Origin: Notamacropus eugenii
Taxonomy: Eukaryota > Chordata > Mammalia > Diprotodontia > Macropodidae
Length of the DNA stretch: 64,000 nucleotides
NCBI RefSeq assembly: GCF_028372415.1
Contig: NC_092875.1
Span: 52,390,771 to 52,454,770 of the forward strand
Direction of reading: 5' to 3'
The position numbers and the translations under genes were made by a program. Every line of letters begins with the position of its first letter. The stretch's first letter is position 1. Below are positions 12,451-24,639 of this stretch, in pieces. Under the pieces are notes generated by a model, which made no database searches, had not been told where the DNA came from, and saw only the letters and a list, made by a program, of their open reading frames with translations.

Positions 12451-13036
12451 AGATCACTCTCCACAAAGGCATTTTAGGCACAATGGACAGAAATGAGCTG
12501 GACAATATCACATTTAGGTAGCATCAGATATGATTGAATGATTTGATCTAAAGAATGAAAATTAATGGATCAAAATGAATCTGGAAAACCTGTTCTCAGT
12601 GAGGTTGTGCTCAGCACAACGTTCTAGGAATTGGGTGTAGCCAATACGAAGAAAAGGAAATGGAAAATGTGGTGTGTGGATGAGAAACACTATTAACCCC
12701 CTCCCCCCAGCTTGTCTGAACCATCAAATGCATATTATATAATAAGGTTAGATGAGTAGGTTAGGGTCAGGATGTATAGGTTTTTAAATACCAAACAGAT
12801 GAGTTTACATGTCAGATGGGGGTGGAGGAGGAGGATTCTTCCCCTGTTGATGTAATTATAGGAAGTAATGGAATTATTAATATGCTAACAAAGTACAAAG
12901 AGGCATGCTTTGGCATCTCTTTAGGAAGTGTGAAAAAGTCCTTTGATTGGACTGTAAGCAGAGCCAGGTCAATGGCTGGGAGAAAAATTGACCATGCCCT
13001 CAAGTAGTCTTTAAAAGAAGCCAACTTAACTACCCT
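12451..13036. other. Unassigned with a short L2-like piece
   Basis: Text at 12775-12815 (ggtttttaaataccaaacag) looks like reverse L2; the rest is not recognised. Confidence 0.4.
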
Positions 13037-13037
13037 T

Positions 13038-13256
13038 TAGAGCAGGGGAAGGGAATCTGCGGCCTCGAGGCTACATGTAGCCTTCTATCTAGGTCCTTGG
13101 TTGTGGCTTTCTTAGGCAGTCCAAGTTTTACAGAACAAGTCCTTTTATTAAAGGAATTTGTTCTATGAAGTTTGGATTGAGTCAAAGGGCGACACTTGAG
13201 GACTTAGAGGGCCACATGTGGCTTCGAGGCCCCAGATTCCCCACCCCTGCTCTGGA
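13038..13256. mobile_element. Palindromic hAT-like MITE
   Basis: The two halves are inverted copies: AGAGCAGGGG, GGCCTCGAGGCTACATGTAG on the left and CCACATGTGGCTTCGAGGCC, CACCCCTGCTCT on the right. There is no coding capacity. Terminal text and structure fit a nonautonomous hAT-class DNA transposon. The 8-bp target duplication expected of hAT is not visible, so it is old. Confidence 0.7.
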
Positions 13257-14735
13257 GAAACCCAACTCCTGAAAAGACAAGTAGGAGACCTAGAGGAAGG
13301 CAGTCCATAGGAATCTAGTACAGCTAGAAGATCAGACTCCAGGAAACTATCCTTGTGGACCAATCAGGTACAAAGCCTCTCAAGACAGATGCAGTGCTGC
13401 TGTAATCCCATTATAGGCCCTAAGACAGAAATTCTGTATTTTCTCTTTCTCTAGGCTTCTTCTGAATCCTAAGGTTGGGGTTGCTTTCAGTGTCAAGGTC
13501 ATAGATTTTCTGGGTATTTGACCCTCAGGTAAAGTTTGACATCTCTTTGGAGTTTAGAGACCTTGTGGCCTTTCCCCTGAAGATAGCTTCATCCATGTCT
13601 CCTGGCTCCATTCCAAGCTCTTGTGGTAGAGTTCCTAAAGGTGGATGACATTTATCTGCTCTTAGGGCTAATAGGGAGCTATTGGTTTTTAATGAGAAGG
13701 GAAGCAATGTGGTTGATCTAACACTTTAGGAAAATCACTTTGACAGCTGTGTAGAGATCATCCCCAGACACTGGCTAAAGACCTTTAATGAGAGAAAAAC
13801 CACTTCCTTATTAGTGATTCCATTTTTTTGATAGATCTACTTGTTGGGGATAGGAATTTTCCCCTTACATCAGGGCTCAAATTTGCCTTCTTTTCAGCTT
13901 CTACCATTGGTCCAAGTTCTATCCTTTAGACCAACCAGAACAAATCTAATCCACACACAGATGCTTGAGGACAGCTCTTTTATGTTCCTTCCTCAGTCTT
14001 TTCTCCCTGAGAATTGTTGACCTGAAAACTGGAATTAGAAAAAGCAACAGGCTAAATGCATACATTTTATGATTTAATTAATTAATCACTTCCCCATAAA
14101 GAAAACAGTTACATAGCGCTATGGAGTCAGAGGTGACTCTGACTATCTAGTACAGAAATCATCTGTCTTAAGTACATTTTGCCGTGAGAAAGAAACTCTC
14201 CTAATTAAGCAAATCATAAATTCAGTAAGACAGGACAATTAACAAAGCAATGTTAGTCAGGCCTTGAGATTCCAGGCTGGGTAAGCATATGTCTCGGTGA
14301 TAAGGAAAGAAACCCCACCACTAGTAAGTGGCAGGCTTCCTCCCCTAAACAGATAATTGACATAGGAAAGGGTAAACAATGTTCAATAGAAATTACGACC
14401 TAAGATGTCTATATTTTCTTTATCATTAATATGCCATAACATAGTATGTGTCTATAGATAATAAGATACAAAGGAAAGTCTCATTATTCAAGATATAGTG
14501 TCTTAGGTTAAAGGTCTCCTTAAGGAGTGTAGAGTCGGCCTTGGCTGGCTTTTGCTGACATAGGAAGAGGCACTCTCTGAGTTTACTTCAGAGACAACAA
14601 AGAGATTATTCCAAAATTTTATATTAAACATTATCAGAATGGGCATAGAGTCGTGGCCACAGTCCCATAGGGTATAGGGTCTTTGAGCGAGGTCAGATCT
14701 GGGAGGCAGTGAACAAAGTTGTTTGGTTTTTCTCT
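13257..14735. other. Mostly unassigned; one L2 piece
   Basis: 13660-13770 reads ggaaaatcactttgacagct (reverse L2). 13980-14700 is AT-rich and not recognised. Confidence 0.4.
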
Positions 14736-14739
14736 ATTC

Positions 14740-14905
14740 TCATTTGTGAAATGGAGATGATGTTTATAATACCTGCCTCCGTGACTGTTGTAAGGATCAA
14801 ATGCTTAAATGGATGTGTGAAAGATAGTATCAGTGGTACCAGTTCAGTGTCTACGTGCATCTATTAGGATTATTGTTATTAGGCACTTAAAAATACTTAT
14901 TGATT
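14740..14905 (+). mobile_element. MIR SINE fragment
   Basis: catttgtgaaatggagatga, taatacctgcctccgtgact, and ggcacttaaaaatacttatt with TTGATTGATTG. Confidence 0.75.
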
Positions 14906-15317
14906 GATTGAGTGATATATGTTATGCTTTCAGGACTGCATATATGCACCCAAATATTGGAAACCAATAGATGTCACTCTATAAAGGGCAAAGTTGGACT
15001 GGGCACTCTCTCTTTTGCTTCCCTTTCCAAAACAACAAGGAGAAGCAGCTGATTTTTCCTATATTACAGATAATTCTTAAGTAAGTGGACTGTTCTGCAG
15101 ACCTCTGTGTAAAGCGATTTGCCTGAATAGGTGGGGAAGGGAGGAAGGGAGGGAGGAAGGAAGGGAGCACATATGCCCCTGGAGGGGGTCAGCACACAGT
15201 TCAAGGACATGTGGGTGCCTGGCCAGAACTAAGAGGGAGAACAGTTTGGGGAGGCAGACATGTGGGGCTGGACACAGACAGGAGGGGAGAGGATTGGGGA
15301 TACATGGGCTGCGAACT

Positions 15318-15632
15318 TTCCTGAAGCACTTAATGAATGCTTGTTGTCTGACTGAGTGAATAAGGTTAAGAAGCATCCAAATGCAGGATGGAGGCTCAAG
15401 GAGCAGGGAGAAGAGGGATTTTGTATTTTCAGGACTTTGGGAGACTACCCCTCAGATTGTTTCAGATCATATCCCTTGGTCACTTAAGGAAATGTTATGT
15501 GTGAATGGTCTGAGTGCCGCCTAGTGGTCAAATTATATACTATACCCTCTCAGTTAACATCTTGGGAGAGCCGACCACACTCTGCAAGCAACAGAAAGTT
15601 GAAGAGCAGGCCATGTTGGGACTGAATGTAGA
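15318..15632 (+). repeat. Long inverted repeat, left arm
   Basis: About 315 bp whose reverse complement recurs at 16918-17224 with about a dozen differences and one 2-bp gap by eye (near 96% identity). It begins TTCCTGAAGCACTTAAT and ends CCATGTTGGGAC. The outer end resembles the L2/MIR terminus; the inner part is not recognised. Confidence 0.9.
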
Positions 15633-15776
15633 CAGACATAAGACATGCATGAGGAGGACATGAGGAGGCCAGGGCTGGAGAGGTAGGTGGAGTGGGCAAA
15701 GGTCTCAAGTCAAGCCTTCAATCCAGTGGGGGTAGTTGTTTTTCTGTTCTTTCACTTGGAAGATTTTTCTTTCTTT

Positions 15777-15779
<3 letters not shown>

Positions 15780-15828
<49 letters not shown>
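15780..15828. repeat. (TG)n microsatellite
   Basis: About 24 TG units inside the loop of the inverted repeat. Confidence 0.97.
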
Positions 15829-15829
<1 letters not shown>

Positions 15830-16917
15830 CTGAGGTGGGGTGAGGGAATAGGGAGGGTGGGGGTGGGGATGGATGTTGAGTGGCAGACTGCAGAACTCCA
15901 AGTTTAGGGGCAGGAGTGGAAAGAGAAAGAAGGCAGTACTGTACAGTAAAGTTAACATAGGTGGTTTTTTTTGGATTGCAGATTTTTTTCAGAATTCCTT
16001 ACTTAAAGTCATTTGTGTAATATGAATTTACATAAGGCAAGAACCATCTGTATTCCTTTCTCTTCCTATTGGGCAGGCTTAGAGTGGTACCTTCCCTTGG
16101 TCATGGACTTCTCCTTTATGGCCCCTTATGGTGTCTTTTGGAGGCTGGTGATAGCACTTGGCATTTAAATGGACCTGGCTGTTGCAAACAATGAACACAT
16201 GGTTTTTGTCTAAGTAGATAAGTACATATCTACGTAGAATTCTTTGTTCGTAATTTCAGGGAGTTTAAGAATACAGGTTGTTAATAAAAGCACCACGTCT
16301 CTGAGCCCCCAGATAAGAATCGTCTCATCAGTAGGACAAAGTTAATTTCCTGACCTGTTTGAATTCTTATGCATTTTTATCAGTTGCTGATGTCCTTATA
16401 CTGGTATATGCTGCACACAAAGATACACACTGCCCAAAAATGATTAAAATTGATGTTACCTTTATCTAGGGAAAGATGGATTTCAAGTGGTATCAAAAAC
16501 AACACACGAAGAGCTTAAAAGAAACCGAAAACTTTGGATTTAACCAACCACTCTTTTGGATGGTAAAAAGGGTAAGAAAAAGAGACAACTGACCAGTTAC
16601 TTAGATTCTCAGGATAGGACAATTCTGTCTCCTCCCAGCAGGATTCTTTCATTAAACAGAGCAGCAACCAAAGGAAGATGTCAACTGTTCAACACTTACT
16701 CTATCTATCCCATTTCAAACAGCCCAATATTGCTTCTGGAATTGTGGCTCAGTCACAGAACCCAGGCTGTTCATCTTGTCCCATTCTTTTGCGTAACAAT
16801 TCAAAAGCTTCCACTGAGGCAGAAATCTTGCCTTCCAGCGTGGCGTCTATGACAATTGAGTCTCAATCTTGGCTGCGAAGACTACAGATCATAGGAGACT
16901 ATGCAGTCAGTTTCAGA
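15830..16917. other. Unassigned loop of the inverted repeat
   Basis: About 1.1 kb with no gene or named repeat; the open frames at 16556-16992 lack any family signature. Confidence 0.45.
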
Positions 16918-17224
16918 ACTGGTCCCAACATGGCTTGCTCCTCAATTTTCTATTGCTTGCAGTGTGGTCGGCTGCCCCAAGATGTTAACTGAGAGGGTAT
17001 AGTATATAACTTGACCACTAGATGGCACTCAGACCATTCACACATAACATTTCCTTAAGTGACCAAGGGATATGATCTGAAACAATCTGAGGGGTAGTCT
17101 CCCAAAGTCCTGAAAATACAAAATCCCTCTTCTCCCTGCTCCTTGAGCCTCCATCCTGCATTTGGATGCTTCTTAACCTTATTCACTCAGTCAGACAGCA
17201 AACATTTATTAAGTGCTTCAGGAA
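16918..17224 (-). repeat. Long inverted repeat, right arm
   Basis: Reverse complement of 15318-15632. It starts GGTCCCAACATGG and ends AGTGCTTCAGGAA, next to a (TC)n tract. The 1285-bp loop holds a (TG)n run and unassigned sequence. Confidence 0.9.
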
Positions 17225-17226
17225 TT

Positions 17227-17230
<4 letters not shown>

Positions 17231-17290
<60 letters not shown>

Positions 17291-17358
17291 TCTCCCCTCC
17301 TGTCCTGTCCTCCCCTCCCCTCTCTGTCTCTCTCTCTCCTCAATTTCTCTCTTTCTCT
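17231..17358. repeat. (TC)n microsatellite
   Basis: Long CT run with later TCCCCTCC and TGTC variants. Confidence 0.95.
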
Positions 17359-17589
17359 CCCTGCCATAATTTTTTTTTTCAGCTATTGAGTAATTTATTT
17401 TCTGGGTTCTACTGCCTTCAATGATGGGATCCATTACAGCTTGGGTGTAGCCTCTCTCAATTTCCCCTTCTCTTCATTCCTCCTTAAAGTTGGTAAAAAG
17501 AACGAAGGAACAAGTATTTAGAATTCAAAGAGATTCCTCAGCAAGTGCTGGGTGAGAAGGGGGGGAGAGAAAGCTCTGGAATCAAGTCT

Positions 17590-17737
17590 TTTATTTTTTG
17601 CACTTAATAGTATTTTATTTTCTAATTACATGTAATATTAGTTTTTAACATTTGTTTTTGTAAGATTTTGAGTTTCAATTTTTTTTCCTCCTTCCCTTTC
17701 CTTCGCACTCCCTAAGAGAGCAAGCAATCTGATATAG
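17590..17737 (-). mobile_element. L1 LINE 3' end
   Basis: attttattttctaattacat, aagattttgagtttcaattt and gagcaagcaatctgatatag give a reverse L1 terminus. Confidence 0.8.
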
Positions 17738-18272
17738 GTAATAATGGCACCTACCTCCCAGTGTTAGAGCAAGAATCAAATGAAATAATTCTTGTAAAAT
17801 GCTTAGTACAATGCCTGGCACATAGTAGGCTCTTAGTAAATGCTTATTCATTTCCATTTGCCTCTCTAAATGTGAAGAAAAAACAAAAATGAGACTGAGA
17901 AATGGATGTTCACACACATTTCCTGCCTTACTAAGCCTCACTTGTCTTTTACCCCAGCCACTTCTGGACGGTACCCTCTTTTGGACGTTGTAGTCATAAT
18001 GCTGAACATTTAAATAGAACTTTAAGATTTGCAAAGTGTTTTTACACATATTATCTCATTTGATAATATGTGATATCCTCACAACATTCTTGAGAGGTAA
18101 ATGCTGTTATCATCCCCATGTTAAAGGTCAGGAAGTTGAGACTTAGGCAAATTTTAGTGTTCAGAATTACCCAGAATTATATAGCCAGTAATTGTCTGTT
18201 GCAGGATTGAAACTCATGATTTCCTGACTGAGTCCAGCGTTCTATCTACTAGGCCACCTAGCTACCTTGCTA
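17738..18272. mobile_element. MIR direct (17738-17855) and MIR reverse (18010-18272)
   Basis: First: ggcacctacctcccagtgtt and caatgcctggcacatagtag. Second: gatttgcaaagtgtttttac, aaggtcaggaagttgagact and aggccacctagctacc. Confidence 0.8.
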
Positions 18273-19640
18273 TTCTTATCTCATTATCTGTCTCAGAAGT
18301 CATCTTATTCTCCAAGTTAAATATCCCCAATTCCTTTAACTCATCCTCATATAGAATGATGTCTGTTTTCATTCACCATCCTTATTGATTTCCTCCACCA
18401 TCCTTATTGATTTCCTCCAGATGTAATCTGATTGGTCAATGCCTTTTGTCAAAGGAAAAAAACATTACTAATAATGTGATTTAGGCTCAAGTCTGACAGA
18501 AGCAATTTCCCCAAATTTAACATTAATCTATGCTCAAGGTATATAGCTTGGAGAGAGACATGTCCAAATTGACATAGTCCCCCATGCCTCCTATGTGATT
18601 CTTTGCCTCAAGAAGATATCAGATAATATTTATAGGAATCTTGAGTAAGAAAAAGATCAAAATATGTTAAAACACAGCTGTGGGTTAGCATTCTGGAATA
18701 TTCTCTGCTCAGTTTCTTAACGAACCATGTTTTGTGATCAGTATCTTAACCTTGAATTTCAAAAGAGAAGGTAGTCTCCCCACATGGGTCTTGGCACCTT
18801 TCACTTCAGATGGGTGAGAAGACAATGCCTAGACAAGAGTTGAATTTCTTTACCACCTTTACTCCATTTGAAAGGAAGGCTCTAGCCTTTGATGTTCTTA
18901 CTTTCTCTGAGTCATAACCCTGCAAGGCATTTTAGACTATAGAGATAGTGAAGCTTGCTTTAAAAAGAGTACATAATAGATTCAATATATTACTTTAAAA
19001 GATGTCCTATTATTTCTTTCCTCCAGAAATCCTTTCTACCCTTTTATGTGTATTTAAAAAAATGCTTCAATGATCTTTTCAATTTTTCGAACACCTCTAT
19101 CGATAGTTCCTATTTTCTATCTGTATCATTTCCTCTTCCTCCCTAAAATGAACGGAAAAGGGCGCTCACTCCCCGTTCCTGCTGCTATCCGAAGGCTATG
19201 TTTTCTTTTTTGCCTTGCCTCTCTCTACTTTCTTTCCATTATTTCCTTGCTTGCTTCACAGGCTCAGGCAAAGAAGTGGTTTTGGCATCAGCGACCACCA
19301 CAAACAGCGGGAAGGGCAGTAGGACCAGATAACCAGTCAGTAGTAGGAAGCTGTGATGGCACTCTGTTTTTAATGTTACAATCCAAAGATTTAGGGCTTT
19401 TTCCTGGAGCTCTTCTTCCTCAGTCTTTGATTTGGACTCCTTAGAGAGACCAAAAACCCCAGTCCCAGCCTCAGATCTGTGTCTGGGGAAGAAGACTTCC
19501 CTCTTTACCTCACCTCCTTTACTCCCTGGGGCCCTGGGGACAAATTTGCAGGATTTGTCTTAGGGACTGACGGAGTTCCATCACCATCTTCCTCATTCCC
19601 CTGTCCTGGTGGGAGGACACTCTGACACTCTTCCCACCAT
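18273..19640. other. Unassigned sequence
   Basis: No gene or clear repeat. A 75-bp segment at 19411-19485 recurs at 20616-20695 in the same orientation. Confidence 0.45.
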
Positions 19641-20205
19641 CTCAGCTCCCTTTTGTATATTGTCTTCCCCTATTAGATTGTAAGCTCCTTGAGGGAGCTT
19701 ATTTGTACCCTCAGCACTTATCCCAGTAAGCTGGTATGTAGTAGGTGCTTAAGAAATGTGACAATTCTCTGAGCAGCCTCCATCTTCCAGGATCTCACAT
19801 TGGAGCTAGTGTTCTTTTCAACTTTCTGGGACCAGTAACTTTAAAACTAGAGCCCCATAGTGGGCTCAGATATTAGCCACAGCCTTGCTTAAGTCCTAGG
19901 GTTTTGGAGAGGCCACCTCCCCAGTTATCTCAGACCTGTAATTTCATAATGATAACTATTATTTATATGGCACTTACTTTGCTAAGCACTCTACAATCAT
20001 TATCTCTTTTGATCCTCAGGAGAATACTGGGAAATCAGTGCTATTATTATCACCTCCATTTTAGAGATAATAAAACTGAGACCAGCAGTGGTTAAGTGAC
20101 TTGCCCAGTGTCACAGAGTAAGTATCTGGGGACAGATTCAAACTCAGGTCTTCCTGACTCCAGGTCTGGTGCTCTATTCACTGAGCCACTTAGCTTTTCC
20201 TAATT
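19640..20205. mobile_element. L2 3' end (19660-19765) and reverse MIR (19930-20205)
   Basis: First: attagattgtaagctccttg and gtagtaggtgcttaagaaat. Second: gcacttactttgctaagcac, cattttagagataataaaac, tgacttgcccagtgtcacag. Confidence 0.85.
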
Positions 20206-20859
20206 TTGGGACTTATATGGAGCTTTTCTCCAGTGCTTAGCACAAGTGCCTGACTACACAGCACTACAGTGCTTAACAAGTGCCTATTGAGTAAGTGACT
20301 TTTCATGTATTTTCCTCAAAAGCAGTACTTCCTTTAAATTCTCAGTCTCTATCTTTAGCTGTTGCCTGGTCATGTTGGTGTTATCAGTGATCTTCCTGAA
20401 GCTATGGATGTCATTTTCTATGCACTGTCTTGTGAATGGTTTTACCTGATATTTGACTCTGAAATTAGCAATGACCAAATAGGCATTATCAATTTATAGG
20501 ACAATTCGGGCATTTCCCATTGAGTTAGTGTAGATCTGAGTCCTCATCTCAGTTAACTTGAAATAGTGTTCCAATTCTCTGATCCAAAGTACCCTCCTGT
20601 CCATATTTTTCCTGGAGCGCTTCCTTAGTCTTTCATTTTGACTCCTTAGAGAGACCAACAGTCCCAGCTCCAGCCTCAGCTCTGTGTCTGGCTTCTTCCC
20701 CAGATTGTCTCTTCCAGCATGTGATTCTTTGTCTCCACTCTACATGAGATGGAGGCCAAAATGGAGATGTCATCGAAGTCTAGCATGGTCTCTTTCTTCC
20801 TCTCCTTGGACAGTGAAGGGAAATAAGAGAATAGTAGTCAAATATTTCGGTAGAGCTGG

Positions 20860-21140
20860 ATCATAGAATTAGAACCAGAAAGGACCTGAGAGGTCAGTGA
20901 GTCTTATCCTTTCATTTTTATAGATGAAGAAAATGAGACCAATGACGGTTAAGTGAATCGTATACATTGTGATTTGCAGGTTCTGCCAAGGGGAGGTGAT
21001 ATTTGTCTTTTAGCAGGAAGGAAAAATTGAGTAGCCTGGAGCAGGCTGGAGATGAGGAAATTGGGTTGCCCAAGGTAACACAGGAAGTCAGTTGCAGGAC
21101 TGGGATTTGACTCCTGACCAGTATTTTTCACCATTGTACC
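20860..21140 (-). mobile_element. MIR/L3-type SINE pieces
   Basis: gatcatagaattagaaccag, atagatgaagaaaatgagac and gcccaaggtaacacaggaag, partly interrupted. Confidence 0.65.
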
Positions 21141-21197
21141 AAGGCATTTAAAGTCAGTTTACAAGGTCCTTTCCTCCTGAATAATCTTGTAAGATGG

Positions 21198-21522
21198 TGG
21201 TATGTGTGTGTTCGTCCTTTGTTGCTGAAGAAGACCATGCCATCAGAGAAATAATGACATGACTTGCACTTGACTTTGTTTTGAGTGAGGGAAGGCTGTG
21301 CAGGTCACCAGCTTCACTTCTCCTCCAGAGCCATCTGGATCCGGAGACCAGATATTATCAGGATGACTGGAGATGACCCAGGATGAAGCAATTGGGGTTA
21401 AGTGACTTGCCCAAGGTCACACAGTTAGTGAGTGCCAAGTGTCTGAGGTGAGATTTGAACTCAGTTCCTCTTGACTCCTGCACTGGCGCTCTATCCACTG
21501 CACCACCTAGCTGCCCTTAAGA
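21198..21522 (-). mobile_element. WSINE/Mar1-like CORE-SINE, copy C
   Basis: gttcgtcctttgttgctgaa, tgacatgacttgcacttgac, gatgactggagatgacccag, ctgcaccacctagctgcc; near full length and very close to copy A. Confidence 0.9.
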
Positions 21523-21599
21523 TGGTGGTATATGAATGAAATGGAATATCCTAGGGCCATTAGAAATGAAAGAGAGCCTTATCTCATCACTCTCTTCCA

Positions 21600-22130
21600 T
21601 GCAGTCTACCTTCCAGGGAAACTGACTGACACTCTATCCTGTGAACACCAGTACCCTCAATTTTCATCCCATGACTATGTTCCCTATGTTTAGAATGCTC
21701 TCCTTCCCTTTCTTTGCCTATCAAATTATCTTGAACTTTTAGAATCCGACCTCAAAGCCACTTCTCAAGGGAGCCTTCCCTGAACACTCTCCCTCCCTCC
21801 CCCTATTGTACGAAGTTCCTACGTGGCAGGTACACTTTCTTTTCAATGTTCAGTTGCATTTATGTGCTGTGGATTACAGATGCATATTACAGATATAAGA
21901 AACAGCATGGCGCAGGGGACAGAGGGCTATCCTTAGTGTCAGAAAGACTAGGGCCCAGGTCCTGTGTCTGACACATACTGGCTATTTGACTCCAGGCAAG
22001 TCTCTTTACCTTTCAGTGTTCCAGACAACTGTTTACAGGTATAAACTGAAGAGATGGTGCTTTGGTAAATGGAATTTCCAGACTGGGAATTCCCTATATC
22101 AAGTCACAGGTTCAGTCTTTCCCTGTATTG
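21600..22130 (+). mobile_element. L2 3' region (21610-21850) and Mar1-type SINE (21895-22130)
   Basis: First: cacttctcaagggagccttc. Second: acagcatggcgcaggggaca, gactccaggcaagtctcttt, ccctatatcaagtcacaggt. Confidence 0.7.
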
Positions 22131-23500
22131 CCCTGAGGCAACAATTGATGACTTATCTAAAGTTAGAAGTTTGTATTGGTTATGTCTATGGATATTTATT
22201 GTATTATAAATTAAAACCGATAAAATTTTAAAGTATTTATTTTTAATTCATTAAAATAACAATAATAAACTCATTACACACGAACACTGATAACATTTTA
22301 ATGACAAATAACTTTTTCGATACTAAAACAATGAGAGAAAAGAATGGCACTATCGGACATTTTTGCAAGTATAAGGTGCAAATTGCTTTTGCACCATCAA
22401 GACAAATGTCAACATGGTTGTTCCAGGAGGAGCTTTGACAGTTAGAAGAGCTATTTCTCACTTTGAATGTTTCACCATCACATTTTCTGCTAAAATTTAT
22501 GTAAAAGACTTTACTTGATGATTAGTTGGTGCTTTCAGGACAGATACAGGCAACGTGTCAAGTCCACTCATATTGGTAGATTTGTTCCTTAGTAAGGGAA
22601 AAGTAAAATTCTGCAGATGCGATATTAACCCAGTTTTTGTGTTTGTATCTAGATCTTTATTGCATGGGTCATGTAGCTTCTGGAAAACACTGTACACTCA
22701 TGGGAGAACAAGAGTGAAAAAGACAAATAACTATAAAAATAGTTTTGACCTTGAGGAACCCTCTGAAAGGGTCTTTGAGGGCTCTCCAGATCACACCTCA
22801 AGAACTGCTGATGTAATGCCAAGGCTGGCCAAAGAAGGTCTAGTTCTTACAGCACTCACGTATTTCCCCTTCCTGTTCAGTTATACATAGTATGTGCAAT
22901 GATCTCTGTCTGCTGCCATTCCAACATGTGGAACTTTGAGAAAGCAAATTCTGACTGTGAATGACTGAGGGGCTATTACTTGGTGACAAAGAAACTTCCG
23001 ATTTGCTGAGAAACTGGAACTGAGTATAAATTCAAGAGCAGATGATCCTTGGTGGCTTTGGAGTGAGGAAAATTGCTATAAGCCAATGGGTGGGTGGATA
23101 GGCAGCAGGCCTTCTCTCCTACCCAGCAACCATATGTCTGTGAACACACGATGCTTTTGTTTTTGTCTTTATTTTGTCTTTTTCTTTTTTAAAAATGTCA
23201 AAACTTTATTTCTTGGAGGGTCCCAGGTATGGAAATAATTAGGGAATTATTGGAAAGAAACATATGAGATTAAATGTTTTAAAGCTGTGATTAAAATAGT
23301 TTCAGTACAGCTATGCCTCAGAAGGACATTAAGATAGAGCGTGAAGGAACCTAATAAACAATCTTGCCTCCTTCATTTTACAGTTGAGAAAACCGATGTC
23401 CAGAGAGGGAAGTTAAGAGGAGGAGTGGATGTAAGGGAAAAGATGATGTGTTCTGACTTGAAAATGTTGAATTCAAGATTCCTACAGGACATCTAGGTGG
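22131..23500. other. Unassigned sequence
   Basis: AT-rich first part; no gene or repeat that I can name. Confidence 0.4.
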
Positions 23501-23504
23501 GAAG

Positions 23505-23640
23505 GTCAGCAGAACATAGAATTTCAGAGCTAGGAGGGACTCTACTGAGCAGCAAGAATCCAACTTTCTCATTTAACAGATGAGAAAACTGAGGCCCAGT
23601 GAGGCGCAGTGACAAGGCCAGCAAGTCAGTGGTAGTGTTG
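23505..23640 (-). mobile_element. MIR/L3-type SINE
   Basis: gaacatagaatttcagagct, aacagatgagaaaactgagg, caagtcagtggtagtg. Confidence 0.8.
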
Positions 23641-24189
23641 GGACTAGACTTTCATCTCTTGCTGCACATACCTAGAGTAACATTTCGTCTGTGTACAAGG
23701 CAACTTTTTCACCTCCTGCCACCAGACTTATCTCAATGGTGGTGTAGAATACTTCTAGGGCAAAGAAAAGCTGCCTTCCCTTTGACTGTGGGCCCTTGAT
23801 CTCTTGCTGTGCTATCTTCTGCCTAAATTCCTGCCTTTGAAAGGAAGAAGAATAGTAAAACATATCTTTCCATCTAACTATTTTACTGTGTGCCCTTCAT
23901 TTCATGTTACCCTGGTTTCCAGCCCAATCTCTAGTATCTTCTGAGAAGAAAAATGGTGCCTTCTACTCAATAATGAACACCCTCATACCTGGTCATACCC
24001 AGTGATGCTGAACCCCTGGAGGTCATCTTCTAAACTTCATTCCCTGTCACCCATCACAAAATTATTTGTTCCCATCCCCCTCAACCCTCCCATCCTAAAG
24101 TTCCAATTAAAACCTACCCACCCCTTTCATTAAAATCTCTGTGATATCTATTCCAAAGGTAACAACTTCTCTTTGTGCTAAATTTTTTT

Positions 24190-24345
24190 TCCTCCCACTT
24201 ATTCAGTCTTCAGGCTATCACTGAAATGTGGCTCCCTATTGATGACATTGCCTGTCTGACCACTCTTTCCAGTACCAGTTACACTTTCACTCATTCCCCT
24301 TGGCTCACTGGTTGAGGTGGGGGAGTCATCAATAAACAGCAAGCC
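24190..24345 (+). mobile_element. L2 endonuclease-region fragment
   Basis: ctgaaatgtggctccctatt followed by cctgtctgaccactctttcc reads like the L2 stretch ending TETWL. Confidence 0.5.
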
Positions 24346-24394
24346 ATAGAGGCATATGTGTCACAGAAGCGTTGGGAACTTTTGCCCCACTATT

Positions 24395-24485
24395 GGTGTG
24401 TGTATGTGCACATGTGTGCTCATGTGTATATGTGTGCATGTATGTATGTGCATATGTGTGTATGTGTGTGTGTATGTGTGTTTCT
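24395..24485. repeat. (TG)n/(TGTA)n microsatellite
   Basis: Imperfect GTGT, GTAT and GCAT units. Confidence 0.9.
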
Positions 24486-24639
24486 GGAGGCAGATCAGGG
24501 GAAGATTGCAAAGGCCTTCTGCTGACCCTGGATATGAGGCCCAGATGTGTTGACCAGACATGGTGACAGGCTGTGGCTATGGACAAAGAGGAGTGAGGGT
24601 GTGCTGGTGACTGTGGTAGCAGAGGGTCAGGGCTCTGCT

